IMG/VR virus record: IMGVR_UViG_3300042505_001242 | Location: 1-41,693 of that record | Length of the DNA stretch: 41,693 bases | Origin: a virus | Strand: one strand, 5' to 3' | Shown: piece after piece, positions 23,802 through 32,110 of the stretch | Layout: each line of letters starts with the position of its first letter | Numbering within the stretch: position 1 is the stretch's first letter | Program-made: the position numbers and the translations under genes | Notes under the pieces: model-generated | Told to the model about the DNA's origin: nothing | The model's input: the letters and a program-made list of their open reading frames with translations, nothing else | Database searches by the model: none

Positions 23802-25667
23802 TCAAGCGGTCGCCATCCGGTAGCATCCGCGAGACTCAGCCTTGGCAACGCCATAGCTGAAATGACCGCGGACCTGGATGCCGAGCTGATTGAAATCGGC
23901 GTCGGCCTGCTGGACCGTGGGGAGCCTCTGGCCGTTCAAGAAAGCGACCTCCATGCAAGGCAGCTCGGCCGGGTTGGCGACGAGCCACCAGGTCGATGAA
24001 CTCGTCAGGTAGGACGAGGGCACAACCTGGAACCGACCAGCGAACACGTTCACGTTTCCGCGGGTCACGCTCTCGCCCGTGATGAGCACCGTCGATCCCA
24101 TCATTTCGTCGGCGGTGATCTCCAGGTCCGGTGGGACGAGGATCATCGACGGCGAGATGCCCAACGGGTTACCGTCGGGATCGGTCAGTTTCTTGTACGA
24201 AGTCACCGCCGTCTTCAGCGACGAGATCGCCAAGGCGTTGCCTGCCGCGGCCGTCTCTTTCTGAAAGAACGTCGAGTTGTTCAACTGAAACTCGGTCCAG
24301 AAATCCTTGTTCAGCTTGACCGCGGCACCGCGGCCCAGCCTGGATGGCACCTGGGTCAGAGCACCCAGGTCGTCGTTCACGATGTCGACCATCGTGATGC
24401 TGGACATGCGGCCTGTCAGCTTGGCCTTGATCGTCCGCGTCTCGTCGGAGGCGTCGGCCGACTTCAGTTCGCCGCTGGGACCGAGATCCTCAAACTCGAA
24501 TCCACCGTTGAGCCGCACGCCCGTGACCGTCTTGTAGTCACTGACGCTGCGGATCGACGCGATCATGTCCCACGTCGACTCGACGGCGTTGTAGCCCTGG
24601 AGAAGGAACTTGCCGTAGGTCGCCGCGAGCACGTTGCTGATGCTGTGCGTGGCGAACCCGGTCGCCTGCACCTGGGGGAACGCACCGGCGAGCACCTCGC
24701 GGATGTTGCCGTCGTGGATGCGGGCCGGACCGGTGTATCCGTTCCGGCGGGCAGCCTCGATCAGCACCTCTTGCAGCGACGTGTGGTTTCGCCGCCGGTC
24801 AGCCGCCTCGAGGGTCTTCTCGTCGAAGACCTTCTCGACGTTGGCGAGACCGCCAGCGAGACACAACGCCGCCTCCACCACCTTCGGCGCGTTGGCCGCG
24901 GCGGCATCCACGACGTGGATCGCGGGAGCCGACGGGCGAGAAGCCCGGACCTCCGCGACCCGCTCCTCTCGCATCCGCTGCATCACGATCTCGGCGACCT
25001 CGCCGGCGATCAGGCTGGCACTGTCACCGCCAGCGGTGGCGACGATGGGCTTCGGGTCCGCGACGACGATCGCCGGGGCTTCCGTCTTCGGCACGGCGGC
25101 CTCGACGGGCTTCTCGTTGAGCTGATCGCTCATAGGGAATACCTCACTCGCCTCGGCGGCGATAGCCGCGGACGTTGCACCGTCCGCACCGAACAGGACC
25201 ACGCTCGTTTCGCGGAGAACCGCCGCACGAGCAACACTGATAGGGCCGGAGAACTCGCGACCGTTGACTGTCACGCTGGCTCCCGCGGCGATGTTTTCGA
25301 TTGAGCCCACGTCGGCCCCGATGCTCGCTTGCAGCGGCACGCCGGCCTTCGCGAGGGCGATCAGCTTGTCGCCGGCCGGCGTCCCGCGAATCAGTTCGCC
25401 GCGGAGCACAAGCTGGCTGCCGTCGTTGGTAGATTCCAGACTTCGTCCGATCACGCTGTCGAGCATCGACATCTCTTTGCCGTGGGCGTAGAGAATCGGG
25501 ATCGGCCGCGATGCGTCGATCTGTGCGAGGTCGACGACCAGCGGATTCCTCGACCACCCCTGGCGGATCGACGCCCCGGTGTAGGCCAGAAGTTCAAACG
25601 TCGGCGTCGCGGCCTCGTCGGCCGCTTGGACGTTGAGGGTTGCGGATAGTTCGATGCGGTTGTTCAT
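23802..25667 (-). CDS. Fused prohead protease and major capsid protein
   Basis: A 621-aa protein. Residues about 1-165 resemble the caudoviral prohead protease, with a candidate catalytic pair: His62 in YAHGKEMS and Ser115 in LQASIGADVG. Residues about 180-290 look like a scaffold/delta linker (PKTEAPAIVVADPKP, helix MQRMREERVAEVRASRP), and residues about 300-621 carry a Mu-like/HK97-fold major head protein (FWTEFQLNNSTFFQKETAAA, SYLTSSSTWWLVANPAE). One chain thus encodes protease, scaffold and shell. ATG 25667 overlaps the portal stop. An internal start at 25133 could make the shell part alone. Confidence 0.85.
   Translation of the reverse strand: MNNRIELSATLNVQAADEAATPTFELLAYTGASIRQGWSRNPLVVDLAQIDASRPIPILYAHGKEMSMLDSVIGRSLESTNDGSQLVLRGELIRGTPAGDKLIALAKAGVPLQASIGADVGSIENIAAGASVTVNGREFSGPISVARAAVLRETSVVLFGADGATSAAIAAEASEVFPMSDQLNEKPVEAAVPKTEAPAIVVADPKPIVATAGGDSASLIAGEVAEIVMQRMREERVAEVRASRPSAPAIHVVDAAAANAPKVVEAALCLAGGLANVEKVFDEKTLEAADRRRNHTSLQEVLIEAARRNGYTGPARIHDGNIREVLAGAFPQVQATGFATHSISNVLAATYGKFLLQGYNAVESTWDMIASIRSVSDYKTVTGVRLNGGFEFEDLGPSGELKSADASDETRTIKAKLTGRMSSITMVDIVNDDLGALTQVPSRLGRGAAVKLNKDFWTEFQLNNSTFFQKETAAAGNALAISSLKTAVTSYKKLTDPDGNPLGISPSMILVPPDLEITADEMMGSTVLITGESVTRGNVNVFAGRFQVVPSSYLTSSSTWWLVANPAELPCMEVAFLNGQRLPTVQQADADFNQLGIQVRGHFSYGVAKAESRGCYRMATA
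25131..25148 (-). promoter_or_regulatory. Internal ribosome site and start codon for the capsid part
   Basis: GAGGT (25145-25141 on the - strand) sits seven bases before an in-frame ATG (25133-25131), codon 179 of the fusion, between protease and scaffold regions. Translation from it would yield a 443-aa scaffold-capsid protein, allowing many shells per protease. This resembles nested head genes such as lambda C and Nu3. Confidence 0.6.
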
Positions 25668-27436
25668 GCGTTGGCGTCCTCGTTCTCTCGCTTGTAGACA
25701 CCCTGGGCCCACGAGCGGCCGGCGTCACCACCCCACAACAGCCACGAAATTTCGGCATTAGAGGGCGGATTCTCGCCGTGGTTTTCCTTGTAGGCCGAAT
25801 GCCTAGCGAAGAACGAGACCATCCGCCCGATCGTGTCGAGCGAGAGAGATCGGCCATTGGCAATGTCCCGGGCACGAGCCACGCCGATCGCCGTACCGCC
25901 ACGCCCGTACTCGCGTCGTAACTCCAGGCCGCGGCGGGCCGCGTCACGAGCAGCTTGCGGGGGCCGGTAGCCGTCTTCGGCCTCGATCCCGTCCATGTCG
26001 TCGTCCGCGGCCATTGCCGCCGGCTGGGCGGAAACGCCCAGGTCTCGCTCCATCTGTCGCTCGATCGACCGCTGCCGGAGAACGACCCGCCAGTCGCGGC
26101 CACGCTTGGCACAGACTTCGGCGAGGCTCGCCATGTTGCCGCCCACCATTGCGGCGTCGGCGTCTGCTTCCTTGAGTGGGTCGACGTGCTCGAAACCGTC
26201 CCACACCCACGTCCAGTTCCATGCCGCGAAGGGCGGGAGACCGCGGGGGATGAGACCGGGGACGGCGACCGCTTCGTCGAGCCACGAGTAGAGGAGCGGG
26301 TCGAGGAACGTGCGTTCCATGTCCGATCGCTCAACCGCGATTCTCTTGCGATACACGAGGTAGTCGCCACGCATCGACGAGTAGTTCGCGGAGCTGGAAT
26401 CGAGGGAGGCCACGATATAGGGCATACCCAACGCGGCTGCGATCTCGTTGATAAGCCGACGCACGAATGCGTCGTGGCTCGAGGTCGGATGCTCGGCCCG
26501 CATCTGGACCGGCTCCCAGCCGTCCGGGGCGGCGATCGCCATGCCGCGGACAATCGGCATCGTTTCCAGCGTCTCAAGGCTGGCGGCCCCGGACCCGTCG
26601 GCCGGCATGGTCGTCTTGAGGATCGCGGCGAACGAGGCAGCCGTCTCGGCCGCGGTCACGACCGCCAGCGTGTACCGGCGAAGCAGAGCGAACAGCTCCA
26701 GGGCCGGAGCGATCTCCGGCACGCCGCGGTGCTGGCCCGGGCGCGTCGCGTGATACCAGTGGCAGACGTAGTTCGCGTCGATCCAGTCGCCATCCAGCAG
26801 GAACGCTTGCGAGAGCGATCCCGGGTGCCGACGTGAAATCCAGTAGTCGGTGACGTTGCCATCGGCGTCGAATCGCACGCCGTCAACGTCATGCTCGGTG
26901 CTGTAAAACCCGGCTGGCGACATGACCTGGTCGGCCTCGACCAGCTTGAGATCAAGCTGCACGCCGCGGAGTCTGCGGTTGCTGGTCTTCAAGCCGAAAA
27001 CCTCGCCGTCGCTGATCTTGGCGGTCTTCGAGATCCGCAACTTCTTCGCGAGGTCGATCGTGTCGGCCCAATCGGAGACAGCGTTCTCGATCGACCGGAC
27101 CGCTTCGGGCGACACGTCGGGGCCGAGGTCGAGTTGTAGCCGGGGGCCGGTGCCGACCAGGTCGTTGCTCCAAGTGCTTGCGATGCCCGCGGCGTAGGAG
27201 TTATTCCGCAGCTCGTACCTTGCCCGATTGCGGAGGATCTGCCGGATCGCCGGCTGGAGACTCGCGTCCGCAGAGAGGTGGTCAGAGCTGGCCCAGTGAT
27301 TGCGGTTCAAGTCCGACGTTTGAGCAGCGTCGTACTTCGCCCGCACCATCGTGGCGAGCGCAGCTTTCTGCGCGTCGACCGTCGCTTGGAGCGACGATCG
27401 CCTAGAGCCGCCGAAAATGCTACCGAGAATGCCCAC
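25664..27436 (-). CDS. Lambda-type portal protein
   Basis: About 590 aa from GTG 27436, which directly follows the gpW-like stop (TGA-GC-GTG). A longer form from 27463 would run into that gene. Family traits are LRNRARYELRNNSYAAGIAS (near 75), the loop WSNDLVGTGPRLQL, and late YSSMRGDYLVYRKRIAVERS (near 340). It forms the dodecameric ring at one vertex through which DNA enters. The C-terminal 130 residues are charged and probably flexible. The order gpW, portal, protease/capsid is lambda-like. Confidence 0.9.
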   Translation of the reverse strand: MGILGSIFGGSRRSSLQATVDAQKAALATMVRAKYDAAQTSDLNRNHWASSDHLSADASLQPAIRQILRNRARYELRNNSYAAGIASTWSNDLVGTGPRLQLDLGPDVSPEAVRSIENAVSDWADTIDLAKKLRISKTAKISDGEVFGLKTSNRRLRGVQLDLKLVEADQVMSPAGFYSTEHDVDGVRFDADGNVTDYWISRRHPGSLSQAFLLDGDWIDANYVCHWYHATRPGQHRGVPEIAPALELFALLRRYTLAVVTAAETAASFAAILKTTMPADGSGAASLETLETMPIVRGMAIAAPDGWEPVQMRAEHPTSSHDAFVRRLINEIAAALGMPYIVASLDSSSANYSSMRGDYLVYRKRIAVERSDMERTFLDPLLYSWLDEAVAVPGLIPRGLPPFAAWNWTWVWDGFEHVDPLKEADADAAMVGGNMASLAEVCAKRGRDWRVVLRQRSIERQMERDLGVSAQPAAMAADDDMDGIEAEDGYRPPQAARDAARRGLELRREYGRGGTAIGVARARDIANGRSLSLDTIGRMVSFFARHSAYKENHGENPPSNAEISWLLWGGDAGRSWAQGVYKRENEDANA

Positions 27437-27438
27437 GC

Positions 27439-27648
27439 TCAGTGTGCCCCCGGGTACACGCACTGCGCCAGACGCAGGGATCCGAACGGGCTGCCGGACG
27501 ACTGCGTCCGGGCCTTCATGACGAACTCTGCGGCCGCCACCTGGCGGTCAAGCTCGTGTTGCTCCACCTCGCCCGCGTCGGTGCGGGCGCGTCTCGGCTG
27601 GGCGAGATTTGCTGCGACAGCGTCGATCACGTCGGAGTTGTCGGACAT
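27439..27648 (-). CDS. gpW-like head connector protein
   Basis: A 69-aa, mainly helical protein (NSDVIDAVAANLAQP, EVEQHELDRQVAAAEFVMKA), the size of lambda gpW and in its usual place directly before the portal gene. gpW adds to the head after packaging and allows tail joining. GGGAG lies seven bases before ATG 27648. A promoter-like region with operator site 3 and a stable hairpin precede it. Confidence 0.65.
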   Translation of the reverse strand: MSDNSDVIDAVAANLAQPRRARTDAGEVEQHELDRQVAAAEFVMKARTQSSGSPFGSLRLAQCVYPGAH

Positions 27649-27665
27649 GGTGAACTCCCGGTGGC

Positions 27666-27682
27666 GGGACGCTTCGCGTCCC
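27666..27682 (-). other. Leader hairpin with GAA loop
   Basis: GGGACGC-GAA-GCGTCCC on the - strand is a perfect 7-bp stem containing GCGAAGC, a core known to form unusually stable minihairpins. It lies between operator site 3 and the gpW-like start and would be at the 5' end of that mRNA. Confidence 0.6.
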
Positions 27683-27691
27683 TACCAACAG

Positions 27692-27705
27692 TGTACCAAT
27701 GTTCA
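27692..27705. promoter_or_regulatory. Phage operator, site 3 (TGTAC-N4-GTTCA)
   Basis: A perfect match to the recurring palindrome upstream of the gpW-portal-capsid genes. On the - strand it includes TACACT, a possible -10, so occupancy would control the head transcript. Confidence 0.6.
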
Positions 27706-27716
27706 CGCAACTAGCG

Positions 27717-27800
27717 TCACAGGAACTCGATGAACGGGTGATCGATGTCCGACTCCGCGTCCACCTCATCCCAAAACTCATCGTCTAGGTAGGCTGGCAT
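27717..27800 (-). CDS. Tiny acidic peptide, 27 aa
   Basis: ATG 27800 is preceded by AAGGAGACCC, a strong ribosome site, and encodes MPAYLDDEFWDEVDAESDI and a short hydrophobic end, with about nine acidic residues. It lies alone between two operator sites, each with promoter-like sequence nearby. It may be a leader peptide or small regulator. The family is unknown. Confidence 0.45.
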   Translation of the reverse strand: MPAYLDDEFWDEVDAESDIDHPFIEFL

Positions 27801-27832
27801 GGCGGGTCTCCTTGCCGCCATTTTACCCTACC

Positions 27833-27846
27833 GGTACATGCGTCCA
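27833..27846. promoter_or_regulatory. Phage operator, site 4 (GGTAC-N4-GTCCA)
   Basis: Matches the palindrome in the right half and four of five bases of the left half. On the - strand it is followed by TAAAAT, a good -10 box, then the tiny acidic peptide. It shares GCGTCCAGTAA with site 8 near the integrase. Confidence 0.55.
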
Positions 27847-27872
27847 GTAACGACGAGACTGCACGCCAACTG

Positions 27873-28181
27873 TCACTTTTCGGCAGTTTCTGTGCGGTTG
27901 TTTTCTCGCAACAAAACTTGACGTAGCCGCTCCACCTCGGCCGCGAGCCGGTGGATCATGCACCTCTCATGCCTCGGCCACAGGTGGCACTCCGGCGAGT
28001 GCGTCCCGACACGATCCTCCTGCATCGATCGCCACTGCCGATAGTCGGCCAGGATGTCGTGAGGTCGTTTGCGACCGATATCATAGTCGATGATTATTGC
28101 GTCGGCTTTATCGTTCAGCACGGGGGTATACCTCGCGCATAGCGGGCGCAACCATTTCAAATCCGCTCGGGTTCGCGGCAA
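27873..28181 (-). CDS. Hypothetical protein with Cys/His pairs, 102 aa
   Basis: Begins with TTG at 28181 (no ATG fits the 5' part), after a short gap from the previous gene. The sequence is basic and helical with a stretch GTHSPECHLWPRHERCMIHR, containing His-Cys-His-Cys ligands that could bind zinc, and a helical Leu/Glu-rich end (AAEVERLRQVLLRENN). It may be a small regulatory or DNA-binding protein. The family is not recognised and the start is uncertain. Confidence 0.5.
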   Translation of the reverse strand: MPRTRADLKWLRPLCARYTPVLNDKADAIIIDYDIGRKRPHDILADYRQWRSMQEDRVGTHSPECHLWPRHERCMIHRLAAEVERLRQVLLRENNRTETAEK

Positions 28182-28197
28182 GTGTCAGAGTCGATCC

Positions 28198-28413
28198 TCA
28201 TGAAAGCCTCTTCAGCAACGCGACGAGCGTTGCGTCAACGCCATATGGCCCACCAGTGCCAAGGTAGTACGCTATCGCCTCACGCTCCTCATCGGTCAGG
28301 ATGTCCGCGTTTGCCGCATTGTCCGGGCTCGGACAATCGGCTTTTGCGGACAACGGCACCGTTTCGCGGCCCTCTAGCGCACCGTTTCGCAGCCGGTCGC
28401 TCACGTCAGTCAC
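28198..28413 (-). CDS. Hypothetical protein, 71 aa
   Basis: A small charged protein with a GTG start that overlaps the upstream gene. The C-terminal half (LTDEEREAIAYYLGTGGP) looks helical. It belongs to a string of four tightly packed small genes after the exported proteins. It is not recognised. Context suggests accessory functions rather than virion assembly. Confidence 0.5.
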   Translation of the reverse strand: MTDVSDRLRNGALEGRETVPLSAKADCPSPDNAANADILTDEEREAIAYYLGTGGPYGVDATLVALLKRLS

Positions 28414-28624
28414 CCGTCCACCGCTGGTTTATCACGCCCTCGTCCGCGATCTCCGCGTCGGGCGTCGTGTGAACTCGACCGAGTGTGTACAGCAGCGTTT
28501 CCGAGACCTGGAACCCCAGGATCTCGTCCACCTCCTGCCGCCGCTCCGCTACGAGGCCCATCAACCATTCCAGCGACGAGGCCGGCATCGGCTTTGTGTT
28601 CGCGTACTGTTCGATCGCTTCCAC
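28406..28624 (-). CDS. Hypothetical protein, 72 aa
   Basis: A GTG-started helical protein (MEAIEQYANTKPMPASSLEW) with AGGAG six to nine bases upstream, directly following a membrane protein gene. Two predicted helices are linked by a short turn. There are no cysteines and no membrane segment. It is packed between small genes with overlaps of a few bases. The function is unknown. Confidence 0.5.
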   Translation of the reverse strand: MEAIEQYANTKPMPASSLEWLMGLVAERRQEVDEILGFQVSETLLYTLGRVHTTPDAEIADEGVINQRWTGD

Positions 28625-28628
28625 GATG

Positions 28629-28883
28629 TCACTCCTGTTGCCACCGGACGGTCAGGTACGTTCCCACAAAAGCCCCTGCCGCCAGCGGCACGACATACGC
28701 CGGGTTCTTTGCGTAGGTCACGACACCGAACGCCAGGAGCGAATAGATCACCGACGACAAGGCAGCGGCCCGAACCGCCCGCCGGCCACCGACCGCGATG
28801 ATGTAGGCGGCATACAGCACGTCGATGACGACGTATGTCGAGAACACCAACGCAGCGGTGACCAGCGAGAAGTCGGAGGACAT
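28629..28883 (-). CDS. Small multi-span membrane protein
   Basis: An 84-aa protein with three hydrophobic segments (LVTAALVFSTYVVIDVLYAA, AALSSVIYSLLAFGVVTYA, VVPLAAGAFVGTYLTV) and a basic loop (GGRRAVRA). Such small phage membrane proteins recur in many genomes without known role. It could be a host-modifying protein. ATG 28883 overlaps the upstream stop (TAATG). It lies in the accessory block between terminase and portal, not in the lysis block. Confidence 0.6.
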   Translation of the reverse strand: MSSDFSLVTAALVFSTYVVIDVLYAAYIIAVGGRRAVRAAALSSVIYSLLAFGVVTYAKNPAYVVPLAAGAFVGTYLTVRWQQE

Positions 28884-29116
28884 TACTGCGGCTCACCGTG
28901 GCACGAAGCCTTGGCGGCACGCTTGGCCGCTCGAGCATCCTGCCGGGCGGTCTGCCGGGCCGCGACACGCTGGGCCACCGTCAGCCGGCCGTGGCACGAA
29001 CCGTGGCAGCCGGCAACGGCTGCAGCGGGCTCCGGGGACGCACCCGCGAGGGCGACACCGACGAGGCCGAGAAATGCGACCATCGAGAAGCAAAGAATCA
29101 GACGAAACACGATCAC
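28883..29116 (-). CDS. Exported Cys/His-rich small protein
   Basis: A 77-aa protein with a clear signal peptide (MIVFRLILCFSMVAFLGLVG, cleavage near ALAG-AS), then GCHGSCHGRL, a basic Ala/Arg helix (RVAARQTARQDARAAKRAAK) and a final CHG. The three Cys-His-Gly triplets may bind a metal or haem. It could be a lysogeny-time exported protein or an envelope modifier. GTG start at 29116. It is coupled to the membrane protein that follows. Confidence 0.6.
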   Translation of the reverse strand: MIVFRLILCFSMVAFLGLVGVALAGASPEPAAAVAGCHGSCHGRLTVAQRVAARQTARQDARAAKRAAKASCHGEPQ

Positions 29117-29137
29117 CGTCCTTTCTGGGAAGAGAAA

Positions 29138-29452
29138 TCACCGACCATACCGGCGGCACGCCCACCAGCGGCCGTGGCCGAACGCCACGCCCTGGTCCAC
29201 GACGGGCCACCCGTTTCGCGAGTAGCAGCAGTTGCTAAGAGCTGCGGCCGGAGTCGGCCCGGAGCCGCACCCCTCAAACCCTCGGTTGCCGCCGTGGTGG
29301 CCCACGCGGCCTTGCCGGGCTTGGATCTCCGCGACGCCCTGGGCCGTCGAGGTTGTGCTGACCATCCGACACTGACCGTTCGCACACGTCCGCACGTCCT
29401 GGCCTACGGCGACGCTGCAGACGAAGACTGCGAGAAGCACAAGAAATCGCAT
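29138..29452 (-). CDS. Exported small protein of a planctomycete-associated type
   Basis: A 104-aa protein with signal peptide MRFLVLLAVFVCSVAVG. The mature part has TCANGQCRMVSTTSTAQGVA, then EIQARQGRVGHHGGNRGF, a pattern I recall from small secreted proteins of planctomycetes, with paired cysteines and a C-terminal NCCYSRNG. The function is unknown. It is first in the accessory transcript, downstream of operator site 6, and supports a planctomycete host. Confidence 0.6.
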   Translation of the reverse strand: MRFLVLLAVFVCSVAVGQDVRTCANGQCRMVSTTSTAQGVAEIQARQGRVGHHGGNRGFEGCGSGPTPAAALSNCCYSRNGWPVVDQGVAFGHGRWWACRRYGR

Positions 29453-29508
29453 CGTGTTTTCCTTTCGGAATCGAGGTGCAATCGAACCGTCCGCATTCTG
29501 CCCACTGG

Positions 29509-29522
29509 TGTACGGGCGTCAA
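29509..29522. promoter_or_regulatory. Phage operator, site 6 (TGTAC-N4-GTCAA)
   Basis: On the - strand the sequence is TTGACGCCCGTACA. TTGACG can act as -35, with CAGAAT 16 bases downstream as -10. It controls the exported-protein unit. Near-identical flanks are shared with site 2. Confidence 0.6.
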
Positions 29523-29529
29523 CCTCAGC

Positions 29530-31653
29530 CTACCTACCCATCTTGTCAATCAGCGCCGCACGTCGGGCCGCCATCTCCTCGCGGGTGATGTGCTTTCGCA
29601 CCACCTTGTGGGTCTCGGCTCCGACGGCCGACACGCCGACGACGCTGGCCGCCACCGCGGATCCGACTAGACCGTCGAGCCAATGGTTGTCGCGGCCCGG
29701 GATGAGTTGCCATTCGTCCACCGTGCGGCCGGTCGATTTGTTTTCGGTGCGAGTCGGATACTCACTCGCGATGTGGTCGAACAGCATCTCGTGCCGACCC
29801 TGGTGGAACGTGAACGCGATCGGGTCGTTAGCGCCCAGCTTCATGCGGCCTGCGATCAGCGATTTCCACCAGTTCGTGTCGTACAAAATGTGCCGCTGTT
29901 TCTTGATCGTCGAGGTCCGCCAGTTGGCACCGACACGCTCGCCGGGCTCGGCCTTGCCGTCGCTCATCGTCCGGCGGCTGGCACCGACGTATCGGCCGTG
30001 CGATGGCATGAGTCGCGTCCCGTGCCGCGACCGGCGGGCGAAGTCTCTCGTCACGTCTGCGGTCTGGGCCCAGTTGGCATCGACCAGGAGAAGGGCGACC
30101 CGGTGGACGGCGTCGGAGTCCTCGGACTCAAACTCGCGGTCGAGTATTTCGCGGGCGACCACCTCGAGCCCCAGGTGCATAGCGTCAGCCAACGGGGCGT
30201 TGCTTGCGGCCATCCGCAGGGTCTTCTCCACTTCGCGGAGAGCGAAATACCCGCGGTGCTGGTCAGGGTAGGTGCCGTAGGCAACGACGTGGCCCCGGAG
30301 CTGCGGCCCCCACGCCGTGACGACCCAGTAGAGACATGCCTCCTGCACGTCAACAAACGCCGTCAGCGTGTTGCAGCCGGCCGGGACCACGCCCGCCGGG
30401 ACGTTGATCGCGTGGCTGGAAAGGTCCGCCGGCCGGACGGCGTCGGTGCGGGACTCGTCGGCGAGTGGCTCCTGCTGGTACTCGCTTGCGAACACTTCCG
30501 GGCCGTCGTCGATGAGGGCGTTGTAGAAGTGCTGGACCGCGGACAGCTCTTGATCGCGGTCGTAGCAGTGTGCCCAATAGACCTCGCACCCCTCATCCAT
30601 CGCCTCGCGGTTCGTGCGGTAGAACTCGGTCGCCTCCCGCCACGCCCGGAGTTGGTCGCCGTCGATCTCTTTGTCGTAGGTCTGGCGGATGCGTTTGTAA
30701 TCGCCCATCCACAGATCGTCGTGCCGCTTCGCCCACGCCCGCACGGCCTTCACGCGAACGCCCTGCCATGCCGGGTCGGCGAGCAGTTGGTCGATCACGT
30801 CGTCGCGGGCGATCACCGTCGCATTGCACACGACCGCGAGAGTCTTGCCGTGGCCGCCTAGCTTCAAGATGTTTTTCTTGATGATCGCCAGCCGCTTGGC
30901 GATCTGCACCGCGGATGCCGCCGACTCGTCGGTCTGAATGTCATCAAGAATCACGAGGTCCGGCCGGGCCTGGACGCCGTCGGCACGCTTGTAGCGAAGG
31001 CCGCGGGACGACGCCATGAGCCCGTGGCACGAGACGATCGCACCGCTCGCCTTACTGCCGGGAATCTTCGGCAGCACGATCGTGTCGGCCGTCCACTCGA
31101 TGTGTGTCGACTCACCGCGGAACGTCTGCCCGGAGCAACGCTGCGGCTTGCCCTCCAGAGCCCGCACTGGATGGCAGACCTCCGGAAAATCCTCGTACAA
31201 CAAATCGTTCTCGGTCAGTTCCATTTTGATCGAGTCGATCGACATTTGGGCCTTAGTCGACTCGCTGCCGAACACGGCGACGAACGACCGGCGACCGGTG
31301 AGGCCGCACCAGATAGCGAACACCTCGGACCTCGTCGTCTTGCCCGATCCTCGCGGGAGGGCCTCGATCGACCGGCCGCCGTTGTCGGCCGCGTCCTGGC
31401 AGCGGGTGTTGCCACGCTGGTGGTCGGGCGACATGGGCCACTGCCCGGTGGAGTGCGGGAAATACTCGACAGCGAAATACTCAAACGACGCTTCGGCTTG
31501 CCGCCGGCGGTCCGGGTTCTGCACCGGCGGGATCTCACCGATGTCCGCACCGCGGCGGGTCCGCTCGCGCGTCCGCTCGATGTCCTGCGTGCGTTTCCGC
31601 TCGGCTGCAGCGACCTGGTGCTCCGGTGCGGATTTGGGTCTACCCACTGCCAT
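29530..31653 (-). CDS. Terminase large subunit (GpA-like)
   Basis: A 707-aa protein. The N-terminal ATPase has Walker A EALPRGSGKTTRSE (residues about 98-107) and Walker B DLVILDDIQTDES (about 232-244). The C-terminal nuclease region begins near 440 with LTAFVDVQEACLYWVV and has LLLVDANWAQ near 540. It powers DNA translocation into the head and cuts the concatemer. The general plan and lambda-like neighbours favour the GpA family, which would suggest cos packaging, but cos was not identified. ATG 31653 overlaps the upstream resolvase; GTG 31647 is an alternative start. Confidence 0.85.
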   Translation of the reverse strand: MAVGRPKSAPEHQVAAAERKRTQDIERTRERTRRGADIGEIPPVQNPDRRRQAEASFEYFAVEYFPHSTGQWPMSPDHQRGNTRCQDAADNGGRSIEALPRGSGKTTRSEVFAIWCGLTGRRSFVAVFGSESTKAQMSIDSIKMELTENDLLYEDFPEVCHPVRALEGKPQRCSGQTFRGESTHIEWTADTIVLPKIPGSKASGAIVSCHGLMASSRGLRYKRADGVQARPDLVILDDIQTDESAASAVQIAKRLAIIKKNILKLGGHGKTLAVVCNATVIARDDVIDQLLADPAWQGVRVKAVRAWAKRHDDLWMGDYKRIRQTYDKEIDGDQLRAWREATEFYRTNREAMDEGCEVYWAHCYDRDQELSAVQHFYNALIDDGPEVFASEYQQEPLADESRTDAVRPADLSSHAINVPAGVVPAGCNTLTAFVDVQEACLYWVVTAWGPQLRGHVVAYGTYPDQHRGYFALREVEKTLRMAASNAPLADAMHLGLEVVAREILDREFESEDSDAVHRVALLLVDANWAQTADVTRDFARRSRHGTRLMPSHGRYVGASRRTMSDGKAEPGERVGANWRTSTIKKQRHILYDTNWWKSLIAGRMKLGANDPIAFTFHQGRHEMLFDHIASEYPTRTENKSTGRTVDEWQLIPGRDNHWLDGLVGSAVAASVVGVSAVGAETHKVVRKHITREEMAARRAALIDKMGR

Positions 31654-32110
31654 GCCTCGCGTACCAGTGTGCAAGGAGTGCCGCGTCGGCCCGACCGTCG
31701 TCCTTGACCCTGGCGAACAGCTCCGCGTGCCGAGGCCAGAGCCGGCTCGCCACCAGCCGGTGCTCGCCCTTGTCCCGGCTGACGCCAACGGCTTTCGTCC
31801 ACGACTGCGGGCGGACGAGGGTCAGCGGATAGCCGAGGGCCGAGACCACGCCCTCGACCAGGCCGAAACCGCGGCCGAAGTTGAACGCCGAGGTGGCCCC
31901 GGAGCCTTGAACGCCCTGGACGTGCTCGAGGACGACGTGGTTGGGCTGGAAGGGGAAGCCTCGCTGCACGAGGTGGGCCAGCCGGGCCGCGTCGATCACA
32001 CGCTTGCCGCGGACCTCCGCGACCGGCATATCGAGGACGTGGAGGCCCTCTTCAGAGACGAGGGCGAGAGCGCCGCTGAGACCGGGGTCGATGCCGAGGA
32101 TGATGGTCAT
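31640..32110 (-). CDS. RuvC-like Holliday junction resolvase
   Basis: A 156-aa protein with the RuvC/RNase H fold signature: IILGIDPGLSGALALV (first Asp, residue 7), a Glu in VVLEHVQGVQGSG (near 61) and DDGRADAALLAHWY with the final acidic residues. It cuts branched DNA before packaging. The start overlaps the LexA-like gene (ATGA), and its 3' end overlaps the terminase, so replication intermediates, resolution and packaging are coupled. Confidence 0.85.
   Translation of the reverse strand: MTIILGIDPGLSGALALVSEEGLHVLDMPVAEVRGKRVIDAARLAHLVQRGFPFQPNHVVLEHVQGVQGSGATSAFNFGRGFGLVEGVVSALGYPLTLVRPQSWTKAVGVSRDKGEHRLVASRLWPRHAELFARVKDDGRADAALLAHWYARHGSG
31660..31673. promoter_or_regulatory. Phage operator, site 5 (CGTAC-N4-GTGCA)
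   Basis: Matches the palindrome in nine of ten fixed positions, 7 bases upstream of the terminase start, inside the end of the resolvase gene. It may control a terminase promoter, though no clear hexamers were seen. Confidence 0.45.

Noticed and set aside
23321-23854. Antiparallel or alternate frames of the decoration gene region
   Set aside because: They are Arg/Pro/Gly-rich shadows of a well-placed structural gene with a ribosome site.
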